Below, piece by piece: positions 7,673-16,344 of a stretch of 38,355 nt of DNA (within the stretch, counting starts at the first letter, position 1; each line of letters starts with the position of its first letter). The stretch spans positions 1 to 38,355 of the forward strand of contig JAJDWF010000047.1 of the NCBI GenBank assembly GCA_022825745.1, written 5' to 3'. The notes under the pieces were generated by a model. It had not been told where the DNA came from. It worked only from the letters and a program-made list of their open reading frames with translations, and ran no database searches. The DNA comes from Dehalococcoidia bacterium (GTDB lineage: Bacteria > Chloroflexota > Dehalococcoidia > Lucifugimonadales > UBA3495). A program made the position numbers and the translations under genes.

Positions 7673-9400
7673 ATGATCATGCAGTTGCGAATTATGTCGC
7701 CCGCCGCCGCGCGGGTGGATTTCAGGGTCCCACCGGCTCCGCGCCTGGACACGCTGGAGGGCAAGACCATCGGCCTGTACGACAACATGACCGGCGGCGC
7801 CGGCGTAGCCGTGGACCGGGTGGCCGAGCATATCGGCCGGCGCTTCTCCGGCGTGAAGTTCGAGAGCTACGGCGGCCCTCGGCGTGATGGCCGTCCGGCG
7901 CTCAGTCGCGGCGTGCATATCGACGAGGCGGAGGCGGCAATCATCGCCAACGAGGTTGACGCGATGGTGGGGGCGGCGGCGCATTGAGGGGGCTGCACGT
8001 CGTGGCTTGCCCACGACATGGTAGCGATGGAGAAGGCCGGGATTCCCGCCGTCGGCATCGCCGCGCGCAGCTTCGCCCGAGCCTGGCAGTCCTGCGTGGA
8101 CGGCTGGGGACAGCCGGCGACGGCGTTCGTCACGATTCCCCACGCCTGCACGGGCCAGCAGGCCGACTACATCCACTCGATGGTGGATGAGCAGATCGAC
8201 AACATCATCCTGGGCCTGACCCGGATGTCCACCACGGCGGACCTGTCCAGCATGACCAACGGGCACAGCGAGACCGACGTGTTCACCGTCACGCTGGACG
8301 AATCGCCGTGGGGCATTGACGCCGTGAACCGCTTCATGGAGGAGCGGGACTGGAGCGACGGGATGCCAGTGGTGCCGCCGACGCCGGAGTTGGTGGAGGC
8401 CATGCTGAAAGGCACCCGTCGCGCGCCGCAGGACGTGGTGATGGTGATGGAGCCGGGGTTCGGCTTGGCCACGGTGGAGAAAATCGCCATCAACGCGGTG
8501 ATGGCGGGGTGCCGGCCCGAGCAGTTCCCCATCCTGCTGGCGGCCATCGAGTGTATCGCCCAGCCGGAGAGCAACCACCGGGATATGCAGGTGTCGGGAC
8601 ACACCGAAGCGCCGCTGATCCTGGTGAACGGGCCGATTGCGGACCGGGCCGGCATCAACTACGGCACGTCGGCCATGGGGCCGGGCGTGGTCAACAAGGC
8701 CAACACCGCCATCGGGCGGGCGCTGCGCCTGTGCCTGATCAACATCGGCTACTGCAAGGCCGGCGCGGGCGACCCCAACTTCATCGGGCTGCCCACCAAG
8801 TTCGGCATGTGCATCGCCGAGAACGAGGAAGTCAGCCCCTGGCAGCCGTATCACGTGGACAAAGGGTTCCGGGCCGACGAGAGCGCGGTAACTGTGGTGA
8901 CCGTCACCGGGCCGACGGACGTGCTGGACAACGCCTCGAAGAACCACCTGGACACGCTGAACAACATCGCATCGATGATGTTCTACCGGCACGCCGGCGG
9001 AGGAGCGTGGATCAGGGGCCGGCAGACGGCGCAGGTGGGCCACACCAACCAGCGGGTGCCCTTCCAGGGGCCGTACCACCCCATCATGCTCAGCCCGTCG
9101 CGTGCGGTGATTCTGCACAACGCCGGGTTCAGCAAGCGTGACGCGCAGGAGTGGCTGCACGAGCGGTGCCGCGCGTCGGTGCAGGATGCCATCCGCAACG
9201 GCGTGCCGACGGACGAGAACGGCAAGTGGCTGGCGCATCCCGAGCTGCAGCACCTGGCCGATGACCCGGACGCCACGATTCCGGCGCTGGAGGATCCGGA
9301 CCAGTACCTGCTATGGGTCACGGGCGGCTCCACCCACTACGCCAACTTCTTCTACGGCACCTACGGCATCGCCACGGTGCCGGTGGAGGACGTGGGGTAG
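7673..9400 (+). CDS. UGSC-family selenoprotein fused to a second conserved domain (TGA at 7985 read as Sec)
   Basis: Frame 7673-9400 is open except for one TGA at 7985-7987. Reading through gives 575 residues with selenocysteine at 105, in AAAH-U-GGC-TSWLAHD. This matches the signature of the UGSC (seleno)protein family, a redox-type U/C-G-S-C motif followed by TSW..HD...LEKAGIP. The flanks fit too: TLEGKTIGLYDN upstream and MEKAGIPAVGIAARSF downstream both belong to one domain (residues about 25-195). Residues about 200-575 are a second conserved domain (DGMPVVPPTPE, AINAVMAGCRPEQFP, NKANTAIGRALRL, MCIAENEEVSPW) of unknown activity. A candidate SECIS hairpin lies right after the TGA, and a terminator follows the gene. 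Start at ATG 7673 or 7679, after AGGGGAT. Automated calling would split it at 7987/8018. The Sec genes selABCD are not in the window, so a stop mutation is not formally excluded, but motif, frame and hairpin agree. Confidence 0.85.
7985..8017 (+). promoter_or_regulatory. Selenocysteine codon with candidate bacterial SECIS hairpin
   Basis: After the in-frame TGA (7985-7987) comes an 11-base spacer, then GTCGTGG (7999-8005), a 5-base loop CTTGC with one G, and CCACGAC (8011-8017): a perfect 7-bp stem. A weaker lower stem, GCT with AGC, can form outside it. Bacterial SECIS elements are short hairpins immediately 3' of UGA with a G in a small loop, bound by SelB. Position and size fit; SelB recognition is inferred. 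Confidence 0.65.
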
Positions 9401-9431
9401 CAGGCCCCCGATTCTCCGGGTTGGCAACGCG

Positions 9432-9461
9432 AAAGGGGCAGCCTTGACCGGCTGCCTCTTT
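9432..9461 (+). terminator. Rho-independent terminator after the selenoprotein gene
   Basis: AAAGGGGCAGCC (9432-9443) pairs with GGCTGCCTCTTT (9450-9461) across a 6-base loop, with one G-T wobble, and the descending arm runs into a T-tract. It lies about 30 bases after the stop codon and separates the selenoprotein gene from the ABC ATPase genes. Confidence 0.8.
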
Positions 9462-9490
9462 TCGTCTGGTCGGAGCAGGTGGTTTGCCCG

Positions 9491-9519
9491 TTGTCTTGCC
9501 GTTCGATGCGGCGTATGGT
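9491..9519 (+). promoter_or_regulatory. Possible sigma70-type promoter for the ABC ATPase pair
   Basis: TTGTCT at 9491-9496 and TATGGT at 9514-9519 are separated by 17 bases, each matching the consensus at 4 of 6 positions. It sits directly after the terminator and about 84 bases before the first ATPase start. The match is moderate only. Confidence 0.35.
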
Positions 9520-9602
9520 AATTTGAACCGGCAAAATTTGCGCCGACAGCGTGCTGCCGGCGTATTATTGCACTCACGCAACCAGAGGAAGGAGCCGCTG
9601 CC

Positions 9603-10646
<1,044 letters not shown>

Positions 10647-10677
10647 CGCCGCTATCACTCCAAGAGGAGTTTCAACG

Positions 10678-11718
10678 ATGACGACTGCCGAAATGCCGCA
10701 GACCGCCGCCACACAGCCGGCCCAGGACAACGTGCTGCTGGACGTCCGTGGCCTGAAAATGCACTTCCCGGTTACGTCCGGGATCCTCTTCCAGCGGGCG
10801 GTGGCCCACATCAAAGCTATTGACGGCGTGGATTTCACGGTGCTGCGCGGCGAGACGCTGGGACTGGTGGGAGAGTCGGGCTGCGGCAAGACCACCACGG
10901 GCCGGTGCATCCTGCGCCTGTACAAGCCCACCGACGGGCAAATCTGGTTCGACGGCACGGAGATCGCCAACGCGCGCACCAACCAGATGCGCGCCATGCG
11001 TCGCCAGATGCAGATCATCTTCCAGGACCCGTACAGCTCCCTGAACCCGCGCATGACCGCCGGCAACATCATCGGCGAGCCGTTGGCGGTGCACGGGCTG
11101 GTCAACAACAAGCGGGAGTACCGCGAGCGGGTGGCCGAGCTCCTGAACAACGTGGGCCTGAACCCGTACATGGCCGACCGGTTCCCCCACGAGTTCAGCG
11201 GCGGACAGCGCCAGCGCATCGGCGTGGCCCGGGCATTGTCGGTGGACCCGTCGTTCATCGTGTGCGACGAGCCGGTGTCGGCGCTGGACGTGTCCATCCA
11301 GGCGCAGATCATCAACCTGCTGGAGGACCTGCAGGAGCGGTACGACCTGACCTATCTGTTCATCGCCCACGACCTGTCGGTGGTGCGGCACATCAGCGAC
11401 CGCGTGGCGGTGATGTACCTGGGCAAGATTGTCGAGATCGCCGACCGGAACGCCATTTACGAGAACCCGCAGCATCCCTACACCCGGGCGCTGCTGTCGG
11501 CGGTTCCGATTCCCGACCCGGTGCTGGACGCGCAGCGCGAGCGCATCATCCTGTCGGGCGAGGTTCCCAGTCCGCTGAATCCGCCGAGCGGCTGCGTGTT
11601 CCACCCCCGCTGCCCGCTGGCGACGGACGACTGCATGCGAGTCATCCCGGAGGCGCGGCAGGTGCTGCCGGATCACATCGCGGCGTGCATCAACGTGCCG
11701 GGGTACGGGGCGTATTAA
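10678..11718 (+). CDS. Oligopeptide/dipeptide ABC transporter ATP-binding protein (DppF/OppF type)
   Basis: The 346-residue partner of the preceding ATPase starts at ATG 10678 with an AGAGGAG site. Walker A GESGCGKT is at 65-72, the signature FSGGQRQR is in the middle, and Walker B is [10 protein letters not shown]. The C-terminal [15 protein letters not shown] segment is the Opp/Dpp-type Cys-containing tail. DppD-like and DppF-like subunits form the heterodimeric motor of these importers. The gap to the first ATPase is 31 bases, so they are one operon. No strong terminator follows; a weak CGGGG/CCCCG hairpin at about 11745-11770 precedes the next promoter. Confidence 0.93.
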   Translation: MTTAEMPQTAATQPAQDNVLLDVRGLKMHFPVTSGILFQRAVAHIKAIDGVDFTVLRGETLGLVGESGCGKTTTGRCILRLYKPTDGQIWFDGTEIANARTNQMRAMRRQMQIIFQDPYSSLNPRMTAGNIIGEPLAVHGLVNNKREYRERVAELLNNVGLNPYMADRFPHEFSGGQRQRIGVARALSVDPSFIVCDEPVSALDVSIQAQIINLLEDLQERYDLTYLFIAHDLSVVRHISDRVAVMYLGKIVEIADRNAIYENPQHPYTRALLSAVPIPDPVLDAQRERIILSGEVPSPLNPPSGCVFHPRCPLATDDCMRVIPEARQVLPDHIAACINVPGYGAY

Positions 11719-11777
11719 CATCGCGGACAAGCGAGTATGATGCGGGGTTAGTGCGCAGCATCAGCCCCGTATTGTTT

Positions 11778-11806
11778 TTGACACTGGTGGCGCAGAGACT
11801 TATGCT
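11778..11806 (+). promoter_or_regulatory. Near-consensus sigma70 promoter for the microprotein genes
   Basis: TTGACA at 11778-11783 is a perfect -35, followed after exactly 17 bases by TATGCT at 11801-11806 (4 of 6 for -10). It lies 25 bases upstream of the first microprotein start, so the transcript would have a short leader containing the GGGAGGGA ribosome-binding site. Confidence 0.65.
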
Positions 11807-11830
11807 GGTGTGGTGGGAGGGACTTGGAAA

Positions 11831-12031
11831 ATGCCGTTGTGTCAAAAAATCCACATAGCGTCCTTGCTGGCATTCCTTTTGGGGATCATCGCACTCGGCG
11901 TTGGGGATCAGTGGGCCCAATTCTGGCCCACGGTAACCGTGCCATTGGGTTTGACGCTGTCGTTCGCTGGTGGGGGAATCGGGATCATATCCGGCATCAT
12001 ATTGCTACTGACACCAGGTTTCAAATTGTAG
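11831..12031 (+). CDS. Small two-helix membrane protein (microprotein 1)
   Basis: A 66-residue protein starts at ATG 11831, about 6 bases after a GGGAGGGACT purine tract. It has two predicted membrane helices (ASLLAFLLGIIALGV and LGLTLSFAGGGIGIISGIILL) joined by a short Trp-containing loop. I recognise no family. It is the first of three consecutive genes for small, very hydrophobic proteins of 64-76 residues, under a strong promoter. The glycine-rich second helix (GGGIGIISG) suggests tight helix packing. Coding status rests on the ribosome-binding site, the hydrophobic pattern and tandem arrangement. Confidence 0.6.
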   Translation: MPLCQKIHIASLLAFLLGIIALGVGDQWAQFWPTVTVPLGLTLSFAGGGIGIISGIILLLTPGFKL

Positions 12032-12045
12032 TATGGAGTGCCGCT

Positions 12046-12240
12046 ATGTTGGACCGTATTTTTGCCGCGTCGTCCATCTTTTTCCTGATCGGCACTCTCG
12101 TGTTCCTGATCGGGCTGTTTCTACTGCCGGATCGGCCACCAGTTGCTTTACCCGTCGGATTGCTGACCATGGGAGTGGCGGGGGTCGTGATGGGGGTCGC
12201 GGGGGTTGTCCTAATCCTTGGCGCTAGAAATGGAAAGTGA
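12046..12240 (+). CDS. Small two-helix membrane protein (microprotein 2)
   Basis: A 64-residue protein starts at ATG 12046, 14 bases after the previous stop, with a GGAGTG site. Two hydrophobic segments are visible: SIFFLIGTLVFLIGLFLL, then a Pro-rich turn (PDRPPVALP), then GLLTMGVAGVVMGVAGVVLIL, which contains an internal GVAGVVM/GVAGVVL near-repeat. The tail (GARNGK) is basic and probably cytoplasmic. Its last codon abuts the next start. No family is recognised. Confidence 0.6.
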   Translation: MLDRIFAASSIFFLIGTLVFLIGLFLLPDRPPVALPVGLLTMGVAGVVMGVAGVVLILGARNGK

Positions 12241-12471
12241 ATGACACGATGGTACCTACCGGCTGTCGCCGTAGTATTGGTTACCGTTGCCGTGGTCTTG
12301 GCTACCTTATCTCTGGTGGCTTTAGCGTTGGTGGTGGCCTGGCTTGCAGGCAGTTTCAGCATTGACCGCCTTTTGAGCGTTGTTGGCGCCGTCACCGGTT
12401 TAATCGGGTTGTTGGTGACGGTGTTCGTTCCAATAGGAAAGCGGCTACTGCGTAGAAGTCAAGAAGATTGA
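12241..12471 (+). CDS. Small two-helix membrane protein (microprotein 3)
   Basis: The ATG at 12241 immediately follows the previous TGA, with GGAAAG inside the preceding codons as a likely ribosome-binding site, so translation is probably coupled. The 76-residue product has two hydrophobic stretches (residues about 7-36 and 45-66) and a strongly basic end (GKRLLRRSQED), giving a cytoplasmic C-terminus. No family is recognised. The SDR gene starts 20 bases downstream, so the promoter at 11778 may drive four genes. Confidence 0.6.
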   Translation: MTRWYLPAVAVVLVTVAVVLATLSLVALALVVAWLAGSFSIDRLLSVVGAVTGLIGLLVTVFVPIGKRLLRRSQED

Positions 12472-12491
12472 ATTAAACCGGGGAAAACGAT

Positions 12492-13259
12492 ATGCGACTT
12501 GAAAACAAAACCGCGCTGGTTACCGGCGCCAGCAGGAACATCGGCGCCGAGATTGCCCGCACCTTCGCTCGCGAAGGGGCGGACCTGATTCTCAACACGC
12601 GGCAATCTGCTGAGGAACTGGAAGCGGTGGCCGCCGAATGCCGGGAGCTGGGCGCGCGGACCCATACCGTCATCGGCGACGTGTCCGACCCCGACCGCGT
12701 GTCGGCGATGGTAGCCGAGGGCATCGACGCCCTGGGCACCGTGGACGTGCTGGTGAGCAACGTGGCGGTGCGTCCGCACAAGCCGCTGCTGGAGGTGTCG
12801 GTGGAGGAATGGCAGGACGTCATCGCCACCAACCTGCACGCGTCGTTCTACCTGATGCGCGCCGTGCTGCCGGGGATGCTTGAGCAGGGCTCGGGCAGCA
12901 TCATCGGGTTGGGCGGACAGGCCGCCATCACCGGCCGGCCCGAAACCGCCGTGGTGACCACCGCCAAGACCGGGCTGCTGGGGCTGATCCGCGCCGTTGC
13001 CGCCGAATACGCGGGACAGGGCGTGCGGGCCAACCTGGTGAATCCAGGTTCCACGGACACCTTCCGAGCGCACCCGGAATGGTATCCGGAGTTCCAGGAA
13101 GTGGAACGGAACTCCACGCAGCATCTGAGCTCCATTCCGATGGGACGGCAGGGCACGGTGCAGGACATCGCCAATGCCTGCCTGTTCTACGCCAGCGACG
13201 AGTCGTCCTACATCACCGGCGACCGCATGAACGTGGTGGGCGGGCGCTACATCGTTTAG
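12492..13259 (+). CDS. SDR-family (short-chain dehydrogenase-like) protein with degenerate active site
   Basis: The 255-residue product is a classical-length SDR. The NAD(P)-binding motif TGASRNIG is at 11-18, a DVSD motif is at about 63-66, SNVAV occupies the usual NNAG position (Asn90), and the late NPGSTDT and GRQGTVQDIANACLFYASD segments are present. The active-site residues are unusual. The Tyr of the YxxxK motif is Val155 (V-TTA-K159 is retained for Lys), and the catalytic Ser region reads IIGLGGQ, with Gly where Ser is expected. It may be non-catalytic, bind cofactor only, or use another chemistry. Start at ATG 12492 has a GGGGAAAA site. It converges on the ROK gene with a 9-base gap. 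Confidence 0.88.
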   Translation: MRLENKTALVTGASRNIGAEIARTFAREGADLILNTRQSAEELEAVAAECRELGARTHTVIGDVSDPDRVSAMVAEGIDALGTVDVLVSNVAVRPHKPLLEVSVEEWQDVIATNLHASFYLMRAVLPGMLEQGSGSIIGLGGQAAITGRPETAVVTTAKTGLLGLIRAVAAEYAGQGVRANLVNPGSTDTFRAHPEWYPEFQEVERNSTQHLSSIPMGRQGTVQDIANACLFYASDESSYITGDRMNVVGGRYIV

Positions 13260-13268
13260 GAGAGCGGA

Positions 13269-14312
13269 TTAACGGAGGGCGGCCTGCCCCTCGGTTTTAG
13301 CCCAGACCAGGCTGGCCGCGCCCACCATGCCCTGGCTGTCGCCCAGGGTGGCCGGAGCCAGGCGGAACTGCCGGTGGCCGGAACTCATGGCGCGGCGGCG
13401 CATCCCGTCCTCGATGCGGCCCAGCAGGTCCAGTTGCAGCAGGCCCTGGGTCACGCCGCCGCCCAGCACCACCACGTCGGGGTTGAACAGGTTGAGCACG
13501 TTGCCCATGCCCACGATGATGGCGGCGACGGCGTCGTTGACTACCTCAACGGCCACTGAGTCGCCCCTTTCTGCGGCGTTGAACACGTCCTCGCCGGTGA
13601 TGACGGCGTTGGCTTCGTAAGCGAGTTGCAGCGGCGCGCCCGGTGTCGCATCGCCGAGCCGAGCCTGAGCCGCCCGTCCGATGGCGGTGCCGGAGGCCAG
13701 GGCTTCCAGGCATCCGCTGTTGCCGCAGGCGCAGGCCGGGGCGTCGGCGCGGCAGTCGATGGTCATGTGGCCCACCTCGGCGGCAGCCCCGGCGGCCCCG
13801 ATGAACATCTCTCCGCCATCAACCACGCCGGCGCCGACGCCGGTGCTGAAGGTGACGAACACCAGGGTGCGGGCCGGCCGGTCCCGTGGAGTGGCGGGAC
13901 GCCCCGCCCCGTAATAGCACTCACCCAGGGCGGCCAGGTTGGCGTCGTTGCCCACCCACACGGGCAGATTGAGCATTGGCTGCCAGAGGTCGGGCAGGGT
14001 CACCCCGTTCAGCGCCGGCAGGTTGGGCGAGGACAGCAGCATGTTGGTGTCGGCGTCGATTGAACCGGCCAGAGCGATGCCGGCGCCGGCGATGGGATGT
14101 CCAAAGGCGTTGTACTTGGCCTGGCGGAGCAGAGCGCCGGCCGTTGTGGCCAACTCGTCCTGGAGCGCGTCGGGCCGGTTGGCAGTGCGGTCCTGCCAGA
14201 GTATCCGCCCCGCGCGATCAATGACGGCGGCGCGCGCCCAGGTTCCACCCCAGTCCATCGCCAGGGCGACCGGCGAGTTGGCAATGTTAGTGTCAGAGCG
14301 GTTGGCAGTCAT
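13269..14312 (-). CDS. ROK-family sugar kinase (glucokinase-like)
   Basis: The 347-residue product has the ROK ATP-binding motif AMDWGGTWARAAV (residues about 18-30), the GNDANLAALGE segment with the expected catalytic Asp123, and the zinc site formed by EVGHMTID (His182) and CACGNSGC (Cys194, 196, 201). No helix-turn-helix precedes the kinase fold, so it is the enzyme type (glucose, N-acetylhexosamine or similar phosphorylation) rather than a ROK repressor. The ATG at 14312 lacks a strong ribosome-binding site. It is the last gene of the long minus-strand block and begins 33 bases after the thioredoxin gene. Sugar specificity cannot be read from sequence alone. Confidence 0.9.
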   Translation of the reverse strand: MTANRSDTNIANSPVALAMDWGGTWARAAVIDRAGRILWQDRTANRPDALQDELATTAGALLRQAKYNAFGHPIAGAGIALAGSIDADTNMLLSSPNLPALNGVTLPDLWQPMLNLPVWVGNDANLAALGECYYGAGRPATPRDRPARTLVFVTFSTGVGAGVVDGGEMFIGAAGAAAEVGHMTIDCRADAPACACGNSGCLEALASGTAIGRAAQARLGDATPGAPLQLAYEANAVITGEDVFNAAERGDSVAVEVVNDAVAAIIVGMGNVLNLFNPDVVVLGGGVTQGLLQLDLLGRIEDGMRRRAMSSGHRQFRLAPATLGDSQGMVGAASLVWAKTEGQAALR

Positions 14313-14345
14313 GGTGGCACGGATTGTATCATCACCAATCTCGCT

Positions 14346-14921
14346 TTAACCGCCGCTCGATTCGGCCTCCGCCAGCAGGCTGTCCAACGTCGCCCGCAGT
14401 ACGTCCTCGGGCATGGGGCCGACGTACTTGTGGCGGATGATGCCGTTGGCATCGACAAAGAACTTCTCGGGGATGCCGCGGACGCCGTAGTTGAGGGCGA
14501 TGTCGCCGTCGGAATCCACGCCGGCCGGGTAGGCGACGCCGAACTCCACCAGGAACAGCTCCGCCGCGTTCTCGGTATCCCAGATGTTGACGCCGACAAA
14601 CTCCACGGGTCGGTCGGCGTAGGCGTCGTAGGCGCGGTTCAACGCTGCCGACTCCTGGCGGCAGGGACCGCACCAGGAAGCCCAGAAATCAACCATCACA
14701 ACCTTGCCTCGCAGGTCGGACAGTCGCACCGCGTCGCCATTCAGCAGTTGCAGTTGGAAGTCCGCGGCCGGGGAGTGGTCGATCCGGATCTCGCCGAATT
14801 GCTGGTTGATGCCCGCGCCGGCGGGCTGGCCTCGCTGCTGCGAGGCGGCCCAGGCCAGCAGGGCAAACAGGGGGATGAGCGCAGCCGCCGTCCCCAGGAT
14901 GATCCAGTTGCGGCGGGACAT
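14346..14921 (-). CDS. TlpA/CcmG-like membrane-anchored thiol-disulfide oxidoreductase
   Basis: The ATG at 14921 shares its A with the TGA of the upstream gene (TGATG), indicating coupled translation. Of 191 residues, 7-27 form an uncleaved membrane anchor or signal. The rest is a thioredoxin fold with WASWCGPCRQE, active-site C84 and C87, and the cis-Pro region GIPEKFFVDANG typical of TlpA/ResA/CcmG. It would act outside the membrane, keeping apocytochrome CxxCH cysteines reduced for haem attachment. The position downstream of ccmH, ccmF and the ccmI-like gene supports that role. An upstream in-frame extension to 15254 overlaps the neighbour in another frame and is rejected. Confidence 0.9.
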   Translation of the reverse strand: MSRRNWIILGTAAALIPLFALLAWAASQQRGQPAGAGINQQFGEIRIDHSPAADFQLQLLNGDAVRLSDLRGKVVMVDFWASWCGPCRQESAALNRAYDAYADRPVEFVGVNIWDTENAAELFLVEFGVAYPAGVDSDGDIALNYGVRGIPEKFFVDANGIIRHKYVGPMPEDVLRATLDSLLAEAESSGG

Positions 14922-15964
14922 CAGGCGGCGGTTTCCGTCGGGCGACGCCAAACGCCCCAGACCAGCAAGGCCGCCAGCGCGACTGCCACGATGATTGGCA
15001 CCGCGCCGTACCAGAACCGCGCTTCCGACAGCGGATTGCCCAGCCGGGTGATCCACGAAGGTTCCGGCAGGCCGGACAGCTGTAGGTTGACGCCGGCGCC
15101 GGGGGCCAGGTTTTCGGTTCCCCAGACGCGGTAGGTAATCTCGCCCAGGGTCAGGCTGTCCTGCGCGGGCAGGCCGCCGACACCGATGTTGCCGAACTCG
15201 TCGGGGATCAGCAGGCGCAGCGATTCGGCGCCCTGCAGGGTGTTGTCGCGCCACGCCAGGGTGTCGCCGGCGTAGGGAACGGTGAAAGTGAAGCTTACTT
15301 GGTGCCGGCCGGGCTGTACGGGTGCGGTGATGGCGAAACCGGTGCCTACGGGAATCACCTCGCCGCCCACCAGGTCGGTGGATACGTCCAGATTGGTCGC
15401 CTCGGCGGGCAGGGAGAAACGCAGGAAGCTGAACTGGCCGATCATGGGTGGAGCCGACAGGTCGGGGACCAGCGTGGTGTCGCTGCGGTTTTCCAGGGTG
15501 AACAGCTGCACGGCAGCCATGCGCCGCGTCGCGGTGTCGATGCCGGCGACGATGATGGACTGCTCGGTGGTGGCGACGACGCCGACATCCCGGGTCAGCT
15601 CGTACACGGTGAGGGAGACCGGGTCGGACGTTTCCGATGGCGAAAGCACCTGGCTGTACCTGGTGCCGCCGTAGATGGCTACCACGGCTGCGCTGCCGTT
15701 TTCCGGCGTGGGCGGCACGTCGTCAAAGCGGAACGCGCCGTCGGCGTCGGTGGTGGTCTCGTAGGTGTCCACCGAGCCGGAATCGACGCCGAACTGGTGC
15801 AGCAGGACGGTGGCGTTGGAGGGGATTGCGCCGCCCTGCGTCCCGTTGACCAATACGCCGGACACCGGGGACGTAGCGGACGACTGGGAATAAAGCGCGG
15901 CCGGCGTGATAGCCAGCAGGATGACGGCCACCAACGCGGCCAGTATGGGCAACCGGATCAGCAA
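14921..15964 (-). CDS. Exported, membrane-anchored protein with carboxypeptidase-regulatory-like beta domain
   Basis: The 347-residue protein has an N-terminal signal or anchor (residues about 5-25, ILAALVAVILLAITPAALY). Residues about 32-115 resemble a transthyretin/carboxypeptidase-regulatory-like fold (VSGVLVNGTQGG, TTTDADGAFRFDDVP). A longer beta-rich region follows, and a C-terminal membrane helix (WYGAVPIIVAVALAALLVWGVW) ends in a short basic tail. It therefore exposes most of its mass outside the membrane. It lies between the coiled-coil ORF and the TlpA-like gene, inside the cytochrome-maturation group, so a role in that process or in cofactor delivery is plausible. I know no function for it. 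Confidence 0.75.
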   Translation of the reverse strand: MLIRLPILAALVAVILLAITPAALYSQSSATSPVSGVLVNGTQGGAIPSNATVLLHQFGVDSGSVDTYETTTDADGAFRFDDVPPTPENGSAAVVAIYGGTRYSQVLSPSETSDPVSLTVYELTRDVGVVATTEQSIIVAGIDTATRRMAAVQLFTLENRSDTTLVPDLSAPPMIGQFSFLRFSLPAEATNLDVSTDLVGGEVIPVGTGFAITAPVQPGRHQVSFTFTVPYAGDTLAWRDNTLQGAESLRLLIPDEFGNIGVGGLPAQDSLTLGEITYRVWGTENLAPGAGVNLQLSGLPEPSWITRLGNPLSEARFWYGAVPIIVAVALAALLVWGVWRRPTETAA

Positions 15965-15971
15965 GGCGGGG

Positions 15972-16208
15972 TTATTGCCCGTTGTGCCCGTCGCCGTTGC
16001 GCTGCTGGCGCAGGTGGGCGATTTCGGCGGTGAGTTCGGTCAGCGCGGCCATGAACGCCTGGTGTTCCTGCCGGCGTTCCTCTGCGGCCTGCCGGCGTTG
16101 CTCCTCGCGGATGGCAGCGTTCTTCGCACGTTCTTCCGCCAACTGTTTTTGCAGTTCAGCCACTTGCACTTGTGCCGCGATGCGCGCGGCTCGTTCCCTT
16201 TTGATCAT
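15972..16208 (-). CDS. Small coiled-coil protein
   Basis: The 78-residue frame is almost entirely one amphipathic helix rich in Glu, Arg, Gln and Ala (VAELQKQLAEERAKNAAIRE, then ELTAEIAHLRQQ), with heptad-like Leu/Ile spacing. Its codons have the GC-rich third positions of neighbouring genes, which supports coding. No Shine-Dalgarno is visible before ATG 16208, and its 5' end overlaps the preceding small ORF by 53 bases. The gap to the next gene is 7 bases. It could be a structural or assembly factor of the cytochrome cluster; no family is recognised. Confidence 0.5.
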   Translation of the reverse strand: MIKRERAARIAAQVQVAELQKQLAEERAKNAAIREEQRRQAAEERRQEHQAFMAALTELTAEIAHLRQQRNGDGHNGQ

Positions 16209-16344
16209 GATGGGTATAGTACCAGATGAGCCACGTTGACGCCGCAGTGATTAAGGCGAACAGCGCCGGCAGCCACACCACTTCCACAATGTCTGCGGGG
16301 TTCGCCGGCCGGCTGTTGACCGGAAGCCCGGTGGGATCAATCAT
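16156..16344 (-). CDS. Small single-helix membrane protein
   Basis: A 62-residue frame starts at ATG 16344 inside the end of the ccmI-like gene (8-base overlap) and has a GAGCGGG purine tract just upstream. One membrane helix is clear (WLPALFALITAASTWLIWYY), then a basic His/Lys/Arg-rich tail. The short TM-plus-basic-tail layout recalls CcmD-type accessory proteins of system I, but there is no sequence signature to claim that. The 3' end overlaps the coiled-coil ORF in another frame, so at least one end may be non-conserved. Confidence 0.45.
   Translation of the reverse strand: MIDPTGLPVNSRPANPADIVEVVWLPALFALITAASTWLIWYYTHHDQKGTSRAHRGTSASG

Noticed and set aside
8018..9400. An independent 460-residue gene starting at ATG 8018
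   Set aside because: It lacks a ribosome-binding site, starts inside the conserved LAHDMVAMEKAGIP segment and is in frame with the upstream piece; read-through of the TGA as Sec explains both.
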